From positions 62,001-126,000 of the forward strand of contig NZ_JABMCB010000206.1 in the NCBI RefSeq assembly GCF_013359935.1: a DNA stretch of 64,000 nucleotides. Reading direction: 5' to 3'. Position numbers and translations under genes: made by a program. The stretch comes from Paenibacillus xylanilyticus. GTDB taxonomy: Bacteria; Bacillota; Bacilli; Paenibacillales; Paenibacillaceae. Positions 25,153-34,352 of this stretch are shown piece after piece; positions within the stretch are counted from its first letter, which is position 1, and every line of letters begins with the position of its first letter. The notes beneath the pieces were generated by a model. The model was given only the letters and a program-made list of their open reading frames with translations, had not been told where the DNA came from and ran no database searches.

Positions 25153-25704
25153 ATGCGAAAACAAACGATATTTTGGATCACGGGAATTGCTATTGCAGTT
25201 GTTGTAGTACTGCTTGTTTACAACAACTTGGCCCCCAGTGTGAAAGAGCAGGATGTTAGCATGAAAGGCACAATCCGGCAGATCGGTACGGATGCGTACC
25301 AGGTGAATATGCAGATTATCCGTACCAAAGAAGACAACGATATTCACATGGTATACCCCGTGATCTTCGGGTGGGGCAACATGTCTTTCAGTGAAGAACA
25401 GGATGGTCCATATTTCCGTCCGTCTTCTGTTGGCACCTCAAGTACAACGGAACAGTTGCTTCATCAAGCATTGCAAGACGAGGGGATCAACACGAGTAAC
25501 GAAAATGGGGAATTTTGGGGATTCTCCATACCTGATGAAGTGGGTACTTACAAAATGCGTTTCACGATTACTCCTTTAAGTGAAGGAGTCGATTCATTAG
25601 AAAATCCCATGATCTACTATGTGCATAAAGAGAAACTGCTCGGAAAAAATCTCAATTGGGTCAAGGGAGAACGCCTGGAGATGATGAAGGAGAATGCCGA
25701 GTGA
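25153..25704 (+). CDS. Membrane-anchored hypothetical protein
   Basis: A 183-residue protein with one N-terminal helix (TIFWITGIAIAVVVVLLVYN) and an extracytoplasmic beta-rich domain (KGTIRQIGTDAYQVNMQIIR, later VGTYKMRFTITPLSEG). No cysteine in a lipobox, so it stays as an uncleaved anchor. No family recognised. The ribosome site is weak (GCGAGGGG). It overlaps the next start (GTGA), implying coupling with the GNAT-BstA fusion. Confidence 0.65.
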   Translation: MRKQTIFWITGIAIAVVVVLLVYNNLAPSVKEQDVSMKGTIRQIGTDAYQVNMQIIRTKEDNDIHMVYPVIFGWGNMSFSEEQDGPYFRPSSVGTSSTTEQLLHQALQDEGINTSNENGEFWGFSIPDEVGTYKMRFTITPLSEGVDSLENPMIYYVHKEKLLGKNLNWVKGERLEMMKENAE

Positions 25705-26777
25705 AGCGAATATACAAGTCAAATGAGATCCTAGTACGATTGTTGGAAGAAGCAGACGAGCTTCAGCTCGTTCAGTGGTTAACTGACCCGGCGGTACTGC
25801 AATATTACGAAGGCCGTGATCGGCCGCAAAACCTCGATCTGGTAAGAGAACATTTTTACAGTCAGGATGATGTTGCGAATCGTTGCCTAATTGAATATGA
25901 AGGTAAGCCTATAGGCTATATTCAGTTTTACGAGCTTGAAGAAAACGAACGGAAGGAATATGGTTATGGAGACACGGATGAGATTGTTTATGGAACAGAT
26001 CAATTTATTGGCGATGTTGAGTACTGGAACAGGGGCATTGGCACCAAACTAGTGCGATCCATGGTAGCCTTTTTGGTAAATGAGAAGCAGGCGCAGAAAG
26101 TGGTAATGGATCCTCAGGCATGGAATGTACGTGCGATAGCCTGCTATGAGAAGTGTGGTTTCAGAAAAATGAAGTTGTTAAAGGAACATGAGCAGCACGA
26201 AGGTCAGATGAGAGACTGCTGGTTGATGGAGTATGACAAGGAGGAATCGAAGATGGATTTGAGATATCCGATTGGCACATTTGAACACACAGGTGAGGTC
26301 ACACCCGCACAGAGGGAACGGTGGATTAAGGATATTGCCGAGCTGCCGGAGCAGGCGAGAGAAGCTGTAAAAGGGTTAAGCGAAGAACAATTGAGCCTGC
26401 CCTACCGGGAAGGTGGCTGGATGGTCAAACAGGTTATCCACCATATGGCAGATAGCCACATGAACAGCATGATTCGTTTCAAGCTGGCGCTGACTGAGGA
26501 TACACCAACGATAAGACCTTATTATGAAGAGCGTTGGGCAGAGCTCAGTGACTCACGGGATCTGGATATCGAGGTTTCTCTGCAACTACTGGATGCGCTG
26601 CATCGGCGTTGGACAGCGCTGCTAAACACATTGACCGATGCTGATTATGCCAAACAATTCTACCATCCGGGTTCACAGGAAACGACGCGACTGGATTACA
26701 ACCTTGGGGTATATTCCTGGCATGGCAGACACCATGTTGCTCACATTACTTCGCTCAGAGACAGGCTGGGGATTTAA
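25701..26777 (+). CDS. GNAT acetyltransferase fused in frame to BstA/YfiT-type DinB domain
   Basis: A 358-residue frame from GTG 25701 (AAGGAG at 25687-25692). Residues 1-180 are an AAC(6')-like GNAT: TDPAVLQYYEGRDRP, then EYWNRGIGTKLVRSMVAFLV and NVRAIACYEKCGF. Residues 185-358 are a complete DinB-fold domain of the YfiT/BstA (bacillithiol transferase) type: MDLRYPIGTFEH, metal ligands in QVIHHMADSH and SWHGRHHVAHI. There is no stop between them. Yet a perfect ribosome site and ATG lie inside the junction, so the second domain may also be made alone (174 residues, the usual length). Confidence 0.8.
   Translation: MKRIYKSNEILVRLLEEADELQLVQWLTDPAVLQYYEGRDRPQNLDLVREHFYSQDDVANRCLIEYEGKPIGYIQFYELEENERKEYGYGDTDEIVYGTDQFIGDVEYWNRGIGTKLVRSMVAFLVNEKQAQKVVMDPQAWNVRAIACYEKCGFRKMKLLKEHEQHEGQMRDCWLMEYDKEESKMDLRYPIGTFEHTGEVTPAQRERWIKDIAELPEQAREAVKGLSEEQLSLPYREGGWMVKQVIHHMADSHMNSMIRFKLALTEDTPTIRPYYEERWAELSDSRDLDIEVSLQLLDALHRRWTALLNTLTDADYAKQFYHPGSQETTRLDYNLGVYSWHGRHHVAHITSLRDRLGI
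26238..26255 (+). promoter_or_regulatory. Internal ribosome site and start for the BstA domain
   Basis: AAGGAGG (26238-26244) lies eight bases before ATG 26253 within the fused reading frame. This is a stronger site than the one at the start of the whole frame and predicts a separate 174-residue product. Confidence 0.65.
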
Positions 26778-26795
26778 CAGAGAGGTGTAACTATT

Positions 26796-27272
26796 ATGGT
26801 GGAGCGGCAATGGTTGAGTTTGAATGAAGTAGTCCAATCGGAACGAGGAATTGCATTCGTTATTATGATTGCACAATTTCAGGAGAAATACGTCATCGTT
26901 TACAACAATAAACGCAATGGCTGGGAGTTTCCCGGGGGCACATGTGAACCTGGGGAAACTCCACTGGAAGCTGCAGGCAGGGAACTGTATGAAGAGACAG
27001 GAGCAGTAAGATTCATGCTGGAGCCCTTTGGAATCTACGAAATGAATGGGAACCTAGGTAAGGTTTATTACGCAGCAGTTGATCAGTTCGATTCCATGTC
27101 GTTAGAGCTTCCAAATCAGGAAATTGGAGAACTGAAGTTGGTAGATACCTTGCCGGCAGGCATGAGTTTCGGAGATATGTTTTATACCTTTTTGGATTAC
27201 TGGACAGCGTATTCATTCAAGGGAACAAATCAGCTTAATATCGATCTGACGGGAGTTCACTTAATAAAATGA
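26796..27272 (+). CDS. NUDIX hydrolase
   Basis: A 158-residue NUDIX protein. The Nudix box is GGTCEPGE, then AAGRELYEETGA, complete. The upstream WEFPGG and VYYAAVDQF and the C-terminal helix ending in a long polar tail resemble 8-oxo-dGTP-type or YtkD-like pyrophosphatases. ATG 26796 follows AGAGAGGTG, 19 bases after the BstA-domain stop, so the two may share a transcript. Confidence 0.86.
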   Translation: MVERQWLSLNEVVQSERGIAFVIMIAQFQEKYVIVYNNKRNGWEFPGGTCEPGETPLEAAGRELYEETGAVRFMLEPFGIYEMNGNLGKVYYAAVDQFDSMSLELPNQEIGELKLVDTLPAGMSFGDMFYTFLDYWTAYSFKGTNQLNIDLTGVHLIK

Positions 27273-27303
27273 AATGAAATGATGCAGTTAAGGGAGCACA
27301 CCT

Positions 27304-27818
27304 GATGAACACACATATTAAGAAGATTGAATGAGAATGATCCTGTCATCATCTCGCATGCATTTCAGGAACAAGGTTGGGAAAAACCCGTAGAACAGTA
27401 TCTTCGCTATCTCGTAGAACAGCATAAGGGTGAACGGGTTACCTTGGTAGCCGAGCTGGATGGGGCGTTTGCGGGTTACGTCAATGTACTGTGGAACTCA
27501 CACTATCCTTCTTTCAGGGAGCAGGGGATTCCGGAAATTAATGATTTCAATGTGCTGATCAAATACCAGCGTCAAGGAATAGGCTCACGATTAATGGACC
27601 GTGCCGAGGAATTGATTCGAGAACGAACAGATACAGCAGGGATTGGGGTCGGTGTATTCTCCGATTATGGCAAAGCTCAGATCCTATACGCCCACCGCGG
27701 ATATATTCCGGATGGCAAGGGAATTCATAGGTATGATCGCTACCTTATGCCAGGCGATGAAACTGTAATCGATGATGATGTCGTGCTCTATTTAACGAAA
27801 AAGTTGAAGACCGTTTAA
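27304..27818 (+). pseudogene. GNAT acetyltransferase with N-terminal frameshift
   Basis: ATG 27304 has a proper ribosome site (AAGGGA, 27290-27295) but that frame stops after nine codons (MNTHIKKIE). The rest of the protein (from TTG 27327: NENDPVIISHAFQEQGW, then the acyl-CoA loop YQRQGIGSRLMDRAEEL, and FYDYGKAQILYAHRGY-like end) is one frame over. Removing one base in AAGAAGATTG would restore a family-like start MNTHIKRLNENDP. TTG 27327 has no good ribosome site, so expression is doubtful. The remaining 163 residues are otherwise intact. Confidence 0.65.
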
Positions 27819-27959
27819 CTATTTTCCACCTGAGTATGGAAGAAAAAGCACAGCTTAAGCAGAAGTTAATCACTGCTCTAGTTCTGTTTTTTTGTATGGA
27901 TAAAAGCAGTCTACCCAAGGGAAAAAGTTACAGGAAAAAAAGAGAATTTTAGGTGGAAA

Positions 27960-27968
27960 TGGTATAAT
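27960..27968 (+). promoter_or_regulatory. Extended -10 promoter
   Basis: TGG-TATAAT at 27960-27968 is a consensus extended -10; no good -35 is visible. It lies about 140 bases upstream of the methyltransferase at 28110. The stretch 27819-28109 otherwise holds a weak hairpin followed by seven T (around 27861-27894) and nothing else recognisable. Confidence 0.55.
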
Positions 27969-28109
27969 AGAGTGAGGCTTTAAAGCTATAAAACGAGATA
28001 GAAGGGCCAATCCCTATAAAGTTTTTATTTTTTGAGATCAACAATGAGATTCATACATAAGAGGAGAACAGACAGAATCATGTTGAGGAATTCGAGGAGG
28101 AGTGAAGGC

Positions 28110-28847
28110 ATGGAGAAAACGATCAAACATGTGCAGGATCTGTACGATATGCTCGATGCAGAGTTCAGATCAGCGAAGCAATTCTGGGAGCCATTTTATG
28201 AAGATCGGAATCGTTCGATTCCCTTTTTCCCTAACAAGCCCGATGAAAATCTGGTTGATCAAGTGAACTCAGGTTTGCTGACCGGAGGGAAAGCGATGGA
28301 ACTGGGCTGCGGGCCAGGACGGAATGCGATTTATTTAACACAAGCAGGGTATAGCGTGGATGCGTATGACCTTTCGGAAACGGCGATTGCGTGGGCCAAG
28401 GAACGAGCTGCGGAAGAGCAAGTAAGTGTGAATTTTGAATGCCGATCTGTGTTTGAACTGGAACCGCAGCAGGAGTATGATCTCGTCTATGACTCCGGCT
28501 GCATGCACCACTTACTGCCACACCAGCGTATCCCATACATTCAGATGATTAACGATGCACTTAAGCCTGGAGGCTATTTTGGCATGACTTGTTTTGCTCC
28601 GGGTTATGGAGATATGGGTGGGCCAGAGAGCGTGATGAACGACTGGGAAGTATACCAGGAGAAGTCCATGAAGGGTGGACTCGCCTTTACGGAAGAGAAG
28701 CTTCGCTATTTGCTGGAAAATCCGTTTGAATGTGTGGAGCTGCGGCCGATGATTGCGATGGGGCAGGATGACCCTCGATTCGGCCTGCCGATCCTGTGGG
28801 TGACGTTGTGGAGAAAACCACTGTCTGGTGAAGAAAAGGGGGACTGA
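28110..28847 (+). CDS. Class I SAM-dependent methyltransferase (thiopurine-type)
   Basis: A 245-residue methyltransferase starting at ATG 28110 behind GAGGAGGAG. The N-terminal WEPFYEDRNRSIPFFPNKPDENL is typical of small-molecule (thiopurine/tellurite-like) methyltransferases. Motif I is AMELGCGPGRNAIYL, motif II DAYDLSE, and the post-strand-4 block is YDLVYDSGCMHHLLPHQR. An aromatic-rich C-terminal cap follows. The substrate could be a xenobiotic thiol, halide or chalcogen species. The next gene begins two bases after its stop. Confidence 0.87.
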   Translation: MEKTIKHVQDLYDMLDAEFRSAKQFWEPFYEDRNRSIPFFPNKPDENLVDQVNSGLLTGGKAMELGCGPGRNAIYLTQAGYSVDAYDLSETAIAWAKERAAEEQVSVNFECRSVFELEPQQEYDLVYDSGCMHHLLPHQRIPYIQMINDALKPGGYFGMTCFAPGYGDMGGPESVMNDWEVYQEKSMKGGLAFTEEKLRYLLENPFECVELRPMIAMGQDDPRFGLPILWVTLWRKPLSGEEKGD

Positions 28848-28849
28848 AC

Positions 28850-29590
28850 GTGGAAAACAGGAGCTTTATTGTTACAGGAGCTTCCAAAGGAATTGGTATG
28901 CAGCTGGCTCAGTTGTTACTGGAACAGGGAGATCGAGTCTATGGAATTTCGCGAGGGGCTGCTGAGCATCTGTATGGCCATGATTTGTATAAGCATTTTC
29001 AGTATAATCTGAGTGATCTAACGGGTATAGAGCTGTTGGTGACAAGAATATTGGAGCATATTCCTTTGCAGGAAACCGGGTTCATAGGACTTATTAATAA
29101 TGCGGCAATGCTTGAACCCCTGAAGCCGTTAGATCAATGCAGTACAGAGGAGATCATCCGGAATTTGAATATCAGTTTGGCAGCTCCTATGATTTTGAGT
29201 TCATCATTTATTCGTCAAACCAACCACCTTACCGCACGGCGGAAGATTGTGAATTTGACCTCTGGTTCAGGCAGTTATCCGGCACCTTCCATGGCTGCAT
29301 ACTGTACCTCAAAAGCCGGAATGAACATGTTTTCGGAGTGTGTAGCGATGGAGCAAGCCGAGAGGCTGAATCCGGTTGAGGTCATTGCATTTGATCCCGG
29401 CATGGTGGATACGGAACTACAGGCAGTGGCGAGAGGCAAAAGTACCGGTGAATTTGCGCTATCCGGTTTATTTAATCAAGTGTATGAAGCAGGCCAATTA
29501 AGATCACCACGAGATGTGGCGAAGCGGCTAATGGAACGAATCGAAGAGGATAGTGATAAAGGTAAGGTCTTACACACCATGGAAAGCTAA
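28850..29590 (+). CDS. Short-chain dehydrogenase/reductase
   Basis: A 246-residue classical SDR with GTG start at 28850 behind AAAAGGGGG. The cofactor motif is TGASKGIG (residues 9-16), the structural motif NNAA, catalytic Ser in LTSGSGSY and the Tyr-Lys pair in YCTSK. The absence of an acidic residue after strand 2 and the Arg in GISRG favour NADPH. The pattern, including the Asp-Pro-Gly-Met-Val-Asp-Thr end of strand 6, is close to sepiapterin-reductase-like YueD proteins. It is co-transcribed with the methyltransferase. Confidence 0.88.
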   Translation: MENRSFIVTGASKGIGMQLAQLLLEQGDRVYGISRGAAEHLYGHDLYKHFQYNLSDLTGIELLVTRILEHIPLQETGFIGLINNAAMLEPLKPLDQCSTEEIIRNLNISLAAPMILSSSFIRQTNHLTARRKIVNLTSGSGSYPAPSMAAYCTSKAGMNMFSECVAMEQAERLNPVEVIAFDPGMVDTELQAVARGKSTGEFALSGLFNQVYEAGQLRSPRDVAKRLMERIEEDSDKGKVLHTMES

Positions 29591-29806
29591 TATAATACAG
29601 TTTTTATTTTCGCTTTTACTGCTCAGCATGCAGATCCCTTTGATATAACTCCATCTTCCCTGTAAACTGACAACATAGTGTACGCGTGGATATTAATCAG
29701 CGGGCATAATCTATTTCAAAATTAGTAAGCCGTAACGGCTATCCCGTAACAGCCGAGTCTAATTACCCTATCCAGCTTTAGAAGAACAGAAATGTGGTGA
29801 AGGAAT

Positions 29807-30496
29807 TTGTTTAAAATTATGCTCATTGAAGACGATGAATCCTTATTCAGTGAGATCAGGGAACGGTTATCCCAGTGGTCTTATGACGTATACGGCATAC
29901 AGGACTTCGGTAAAGTCATGCAGGAGTATAGTGATGTCCAACCACAGCTGGTCATCATTGATATACAATTGCCCAAGTATGACGGTTTTCACTGGTGCCG
30001 CATGATTCGTGCCCACTCGAATGTGCCCATTATCTTTCTGTCCTCACGGGATCATCCTACGGATATGGTCATGTCCATGCAGCTGGGTGCGGATGATTTT
30101 ATCCAGAAGCCCTTTCATTTTGACGTCTTAATCGCCAAAATCCAGGCCACGTTACGGAGAGTATACAATTACAACACGGAGCGGATCGAACTTCGAACCT
30201 GGCGGGGGGCTGCGATAGAGTATGTGAAGAATACACTTACGCTGGGAGCAGAATCAGTCCTTTTGACCAAAAACGAGATGTTGATTCTCAAAGTGCTGGT
30301 GGAGCACAAAAATCAGATTGTCACCCGCGAGGAACTCATCCGGAGCTTGTGGGATCATGAGCATTTTGTGAGTGATAATACGCTGACGGTCAATGTTAAT
30401 CGGCTGCGCAAAAAGCTCGAGCCATTAGGGCTGGATGGGCATATCGAAACCAAAGTCGGTCAGGGATATGTCGCAACGGAAGAGGCTGAAGCATGA
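29807..30496 (+). CDS. Response regulator, BceR-type (OmpR family)
   Basis: A 229-residue response regulator starting at TTG 29807 behind GAAGGA. The receiver has the acidic pair Asp9/Asp10, phosphoacceptor Asp52 in VIIDIQLP and Lys101 in FIQKPF. The C-terminal winged helix carries LTKNEMLILKVLVEHKNQIV and NTLTVNVNRLRKKLE, the BceR/OmpR pattern. It starts a five-gene module (regulator, kinase, ABC ATPase, permease). The preceding 216 bases contain a short repeat of CCGTAACRGCY with a small hairpin (about 29732-29752) and no obvious promoter. Confidence 0.92.
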   Translation: MFKIMLIEDDESLFSEIRERLSQWSYDVYGIQDFGKVMQEYSDVQPQLVIIDIQLPKYDGFHWCRMIRAHSNVPIIFLSSRDHPTDMVMSMQLGADDFIQKPFHFDVLIAKIQATLRRVYNYNTERIELRTWRGAAIEYVKNTLTLGAESVLLTKNEMLILKVLVEHKNQIVTREELIRSLWDHEHFVSDNTLTVNVNRLRKKLEPLGLDGHIETKVGQGYVATEEAEA

Positions 30497-31497
30497 TCGG
30501 CAAATATATCAGAGAAAAACTCAGCTGGATCTTATTGCTGGTATGCATACAGCTCATCATTTTGTTTGTGGCGTATATTGATTCATCCATACCCATTCGC
30601 TCATTAGCATACGTGGTCATTCTGAATGCGGTAGTCTGCATCAGTTTTATCTGGGCGAGATATCCGAGGGAGACACGATTCTATAAAAAATTAACGACCT
30701 GGGACCATACATACGATCTAGGGGAGCTCGATATAGCGGAAAGTCCGTACGAACTTATCGTGCATGATGCCGTAACCTCCCAGACCGAGCGTTATCGGAA
30801 GGAGTCTTCATCCTACCTTATTTTGCTCGAACAGGAGAAGGACGAGATGTTATCCTGGATCCATGAAGTGAAGACACCCCTTACAGCGTTACAGTTAATG
30901 ATTGAACGTACGCCGGATGATAAACTGCGGAATCAAATGACGTATGAATGGCTGCGAATTCATCAACTGCTGGATCAGCAGCTGCATCAGAAACGAATTC
31001 CGTTTATGCATAATGACCTGTATATTGAGGAGACCGAACTTGAACCGATACTGAATGCAGAGATTCGAGCCTTGAAGTCCTGGTGCATCTCCAAAGGCAT
31101 AGGTTTTGATATGTCACTGAATATTACGCGCGTGCTGACGGACAGCAAATGGCTGGGTTTCATCATCCGGCAGCTGCTGAGCAATGCGGTAAAATACAGT
31201 GATTCCTCGGATATTATTATCGAAAGCTGGGAACAGGATGGACATCACGTTCTCTCGATTCAGGATCATGGACGAGGGATCGAAGCGCAGGATTTACCGC
31301 GTATTTTCGACAAAGGCTTCACTTCAACCCGGGGAAGGCTGGAAGGTGCGGCTACCGGAATGGGGCTGTATCTGACCCGACAGGTGGCACAAACGCTGCA
31401 TATGGACATTCACGTAGAGTCTGCCCCCGGCGAAGGGACAACCGTCAAACTAACCTTTCCCCGGATAAATGACATGGTGCATCTTGCGGGCGTGTGA
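30493..31497 (+). CDS. Intramembrane-sensing histidine kinase, BceS-type
   Basis: A 334-residue kinase overlapping the regulator by four bases. Two membrane helices (residues 10-29 and 37-55) are joined by only a few outside residues, the hallmark of kinases that sense through their ABC transporter rather than by themselves. The phosphorylated residue is His124 in WIHEVKTPLTALQL. N-box QLLSNAVKYS, then DHGRGI and GMGLYLTRQVAQ complete the ATPase domain. Its last codons overlap the operator palindrome for the next operon. Confidence 0.92.
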   Translation: MIGKYIREKLSWILLLVCIQLIILFVAYIDSSIPIRSLAYVVILNAVVCISFIWARYPRETRFYKKLTTWDHTYDLGELDIAESPYELIVHDAVTSQTERYRKESSSYLILLEQEKDEMLSWIHEVKTPLTALQLMIERTPDDKLRNQMTYEWLRIHQLLDQQLHQKRIPFMHNDLYIEETELEPILNAEIRALKSWCISKGIGFDMSLNITRVLTDSKWLGFIIRQLLSNAVKYSDSSDIIIESWEQDGHHVLSIQDHGRGIEAQDLPRIFDKGFTSTRGRLEGAATGMGLYLTRQVAQTLHMDIHVESAPGEGTTVKLTFPRINDMVHLAGV

Positions 31498-31510
31498 CAA
31501 CAATGTCACA
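31493..31510 (+). promoter_or_regulatory. Putative BceR-type operator (7-4-7 palindrome)
   Basis: TGTGACA (31493-31499), ACAA, TGTCACA (31504-31510): a perfect inverted repeat with 7-4-7 spacing. This is the spacing I associate with BceR-like sites in Bacillus. It overlaps the stop codon of the kinase and lies about 90 bases before the ATPase start. A TATGAT at 31562-31567 is a candidate -10; the -35 is poor, as expected for an activated promoter. Confidence 0.75.
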
Positions 31511-31597
31511 TGCTTTTTCGTTTTGTTCGGTGAATCGCACGATAAATTGGCAGATCCCGCCTATGATAGAGACATACCAAAGGAGAGTGTATGGGAT

Positions 31598-32353
31598 ATG
31601 TGGATACTGGAAGCCAAAAAAATCAGTAAAGTATATGGCAACAAACTCAATAAGCAGGAAGTTCTGAAAGGAATCGATCTTGGTGTTGGCAAAGGAGAAT
31701 TTGTAGGGATTATGGGACCCTCGGGTTCCGGAAAAACGACACTGCTTAATGTGCTCTCCTCAATCGATCGTGTAAGCCAAGGCACCATTGACATCGAAGG
31801 CAAGGAGTTTACCGGAATGAAGGAGAAACAGCTCGCTGAATTCCGTAAACATCATCTCGGTTTTATTTTTCAGGAATATAACTTGCTTGATACGCTTACC
31901 GTGAAGGAAAATGTGCTGCTGCCGCTTTCCATTACGAGCATCCCGAAGCAGGAGGCACATCGGAAGTTCGAAGAAATTGCCCGTGAACTGGGCATCTACG
32001 AATTGAAAGACAAATATCCATCCGAAATTTCAGGTGGTCAAAAACAGCGGACTTCAGCTGCGCGTGCATTTGTCCACGATCCAAGCATTATATTTGCGGA
32101 TGAGCCGACAGGCGCACTGGATTCCAAATCCGCTTCGGATCTGCTTGGCAAATTAAGCGACATGAACATTAAACACAAGGCTACCATCGTGATGGTCACT
32201 CATGATCCGGTTGCCGCGAGTTATTGCAGCAGGGTGATTTTCATTCGGGACGGGCAGATTTACACCCAATTGAATAAAGGAGACGAATCCCGGCAGTCCT
32301 TCTTCAACGACATTATCAAAACCCAAGGCGTGTTGGGTGGTGTGCAGCAATGA
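31598..32353 (+). CDS. ABC transporter ATPase, BceA-type
   Basis: A 251-residue ATPase. ATG 31598 is 12 bases after AAGGAGAG; no better start exists in frame. Walker A is GPSGSGKTT (residues 40-48), Q-loop FIFQEYNLLDTLTVKENVLL, signature SGGQKQR and Walker B IIFADEPTGALD. LLDTLTVKENV is typical of the BceA/MacB peptide-resistance class. Together with the permease it forms a flux-sensing and target-protecting pump against cell-wall-active peptides such as bacitracin or lantibiotics; the exact drug cannot be told. Confidence 0.93.
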   Translation: MWILEAKKISKVYGNKLNKQEVLKGIDLGVGKGEFVGIMGPSGSGKTTLLNVLSSIDRVSQGTIDIEGKEFTGMKEKQLAEFRKHHLGFIFQEYNLLDTLTVKENVLLPLSITSIPKQEAHRKFEEIARELGIYELKDKYPSEISGGQKQRTSAARAFVHDPSIIFADEPTGALDSKSASDLLGKLSDMNIKHKATIVMVTHDPVAASYCSRVIFIRDGQIYTQLNKGDESRQSFFNDIIKTQGVLGGVQQ

Positions 32354-34275
32354 GTTTGCGATACATCATCTTCCGTAACCTGAGAAAAAACCTGAAGAGT
32401 TATTATTTATATGTATTTGCGCTGATCTTTAGCGTGGCCTTGTATTTTTCCTTCGTGACGTTGCAGTATGATCCTTCCATGGATGAGGTGGCGGCTTCGA
32501 CCAAAGGAGCGGCTGCGATTGGTGCTTCTTCGGTGCTGCTGATTGTCATCGTGGGCATCTTCCTGCTCTATGCCAATACCATTTTCATCAAGAGACGCAG
32601 CAAGGAGATTGGACTGTTTCAGCTCATCGGGCTGACGAAAGGAAGAATTTTTGGCATCTTGAGTGCGGAAAATTGCATCCTCTACTTTGGCTCCATGGCG
32701 GTAGGTGTTCTCATCGGTTTTCATAGCTCCAAGCTGGTGCTGATGATTTTGTTCAAAATTCTCGGCATTGATGCGATTACGAAACTATACTTCTCACCGA
32801 TGGCACTCGTCCAGACATTGATTGTATTTGCGGTATTGTATCTGCTCATTATGCTGATGAACTATGCCTTCATTAAGGCGCAGAGCATTCTCTCGCTCTT
32901 TCGGGTAACGGCCAAGGCTGAGCAGCAGGTGCAGAAGATGTCCGCCGGACAGATGATCATCGGCATTCTGGGTATAGCCCTGATTGTGTTTGGATATGTA
33001 TTATCAGCAAGGATGTTCAGCGGTGAGGCGCTGGATATGCAGCAGCTGATGTATATGATGTTGATGATTTTGTTCTCGGTCATTCTGGGGACGTATCTAT
33101 TCTATAAGGGATCGGTCAGTTTTTTGTTTAATCTGATTCGCAAAAGCAAAAACGGCTACCTTTCCATCCATGAGGTTCTGTCATTGTCCTCCATCATGTT
33201 CCGAATGAAATCGAATGCACTGCTGCTTACCATTATTACGACGGTGTCCGCGCTTGCGATTGGCATGCTGTCACTTAGCTATATTTCGTATTATTCGGCA
33301 GAATCTCAAGCGAAAGAAAGCTTGCCGGAGGATTTCTCTTTTGCTCAAGCGGATGTGAAGAATCGTTTTGTAGCAGAACTTGAGAATAAGCAGATCCCAT
33401 ATGAGGAGAAGCACAGACAGCCTGTTTATATTGATATTGATGCCAAAGAAGTAATGGATGATTCCTTTCCGGAAGAATTTTTGTTCAGCAGCGTGGTCAG
33501 CGACAGCATGGTAGATGATATCGATCTGAAACCGGGTGAAGTGATCTTCATGGGTTACGGAAGTGCCATTCAGCAGATGATTACCATTCAGGAAAAGGGT
33601 CCAATCGTGCTGCATGGCTCAAAACAAACCATTGATCAACAATTGATCGGCACGACCAAAAAAGGAATTCTTCCTGTCTACTACACCAAAGGTACACCTG
33701 TAGCTGTTGTCGATGAAACCGTTTATCAGCAGCTTCAGAAGGATCTCGATCCCAAGCTGCAGGAAGGCGAGTCGACTGACTATTATGGAGTTCGTATTAT
33801 AAACGAGGATCAGGCTGAGAAGGCATATGCCATTTTTGAGGAGCAGCAATTGGAGGCGCCAAGCTTCTCGCAGATTGAGTTCAGAAATAACCAACGTACC
33901 AATATGGGCCTAATTATGTTCATTGTCGGTTTCCTTGGTCTGACCTTCCTGATTACATCAGGATGTATTCTGTACTTCAAGCAAATGAATGAGAGTGAAG
34001 AAGAGAAACCGAGCTATACCATTCTGCGCAAACTGGGATTCACCCAGGGCAATCTGTTGAAGGGTATCCAGTTCAAGCAGGTCTTTAATTTCGGGATCCC
34101 ACTTGTAGTGGGGCTGAGTCATAGTTATTTTGCGGTAAAATCAGGGTGGTTCTTCTTCGGTACTGAACTGATGACACCTACGGTCATTGTCATGATTGTG
34201 TACACACTATTGTATTCGATCTTTGGTCTGTTATCTGTGTGGTATTATAAACGGGTGATTAAGGAAGCACTATAG
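32350..34275 (+). CDS. ABC transporter permease, BceB-type
   Basis: A 641-residue permease overlapping the ATPase by four bases. It has ten predicted membrane helices: one at the N-terminus, FtsX-like groups, and a large outside domain of about 200 residues (around 320-530, from SAESQAKESLPEDFSF to QIEFRNNQRTN) between helices 7 and 8, the drug-recognition domain of BceB. NTIFIKRRSKEIGLFQLIGLTKGR is the FtsX cytoplasmic signature. It physically partners the BceS-type kinase. Confidence 0.92.
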   Translation: MSLRYIIFRNLRKNLKSYYLYVFALIFSVALYFSFVTLQYDPSMDEVAASTKGAAAIGASSVLLIVIVGIFLLYANTIFIKRRSKEIGLFQLIGLTKGRIFGILSAENCILYFGSMAVGVLIGFHSSKLVLMILFKILGIDAITKLYFSPMALVQTLIVFAVLYLLIMLMNYAFIKAQSILSLFRVTAKAEQQVQKMSAGQMIIGILGIALIVFGYVLSARMFSGEALDMQQLMYMMLMILFSVILGTYLFYKGSVSFLFNLIRKSKNGYLSIHEVLSLSSIMFRMKSNALLLTIITTVSALAIGMLSLSYISYYSAESQAKESLPEDFSFAQADVKNRFVAELENKQIPYEEKHRQPVYIDIDAKEVMDDSFPEEFLFSSVVSDSMVDDIDLKPGEVIFMGYGSAIQQMITIQEKGPIVLHGSKQTIDQQLIGTTKKGILPVYYTKGTPVAVVDETVYQQLQKDLDPKLQEGESTDYYGVRIINEDQAEKAYAIFEEQQLEAPSFSQIEFRNNQRTNMGLIMFIVGFLGLTFLITSGCILYFKQMNESEEEKPSYTILRKLGFTQGNLLKGIQFKQVFNFGIPLVVGLSHSYFAVKSGWFFFGTELMTPTVIVMIVYTLLYSIFGLLSVWYYKRVIKEAL

Positions 34276-34310
34276 ATCGGAATAAGTATCATGACAAAAC
34301 AAAATTCGAA

Positions 34311-34352
34311 AAGGGTCATGCTGTCTGTGAAGGACAGCATGACCTTTTTTTC
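34311..34352 (+). terminator. Rho-independent terminator
   Basis: GGTCATGCTGTC (34314-34325) pairs perfectly with GACAGCATGACC (34333-34344), followed by seven T. It closes the Bce module. Confidence 0.92.

Noticed and set aside
27861..27894. Terminator after the frameshifted GNAT gene
   Set aside because: Stem CAGAA/TTCTG is only five pairs with a large loop; noted in the intergenic description but not listed as a feature.
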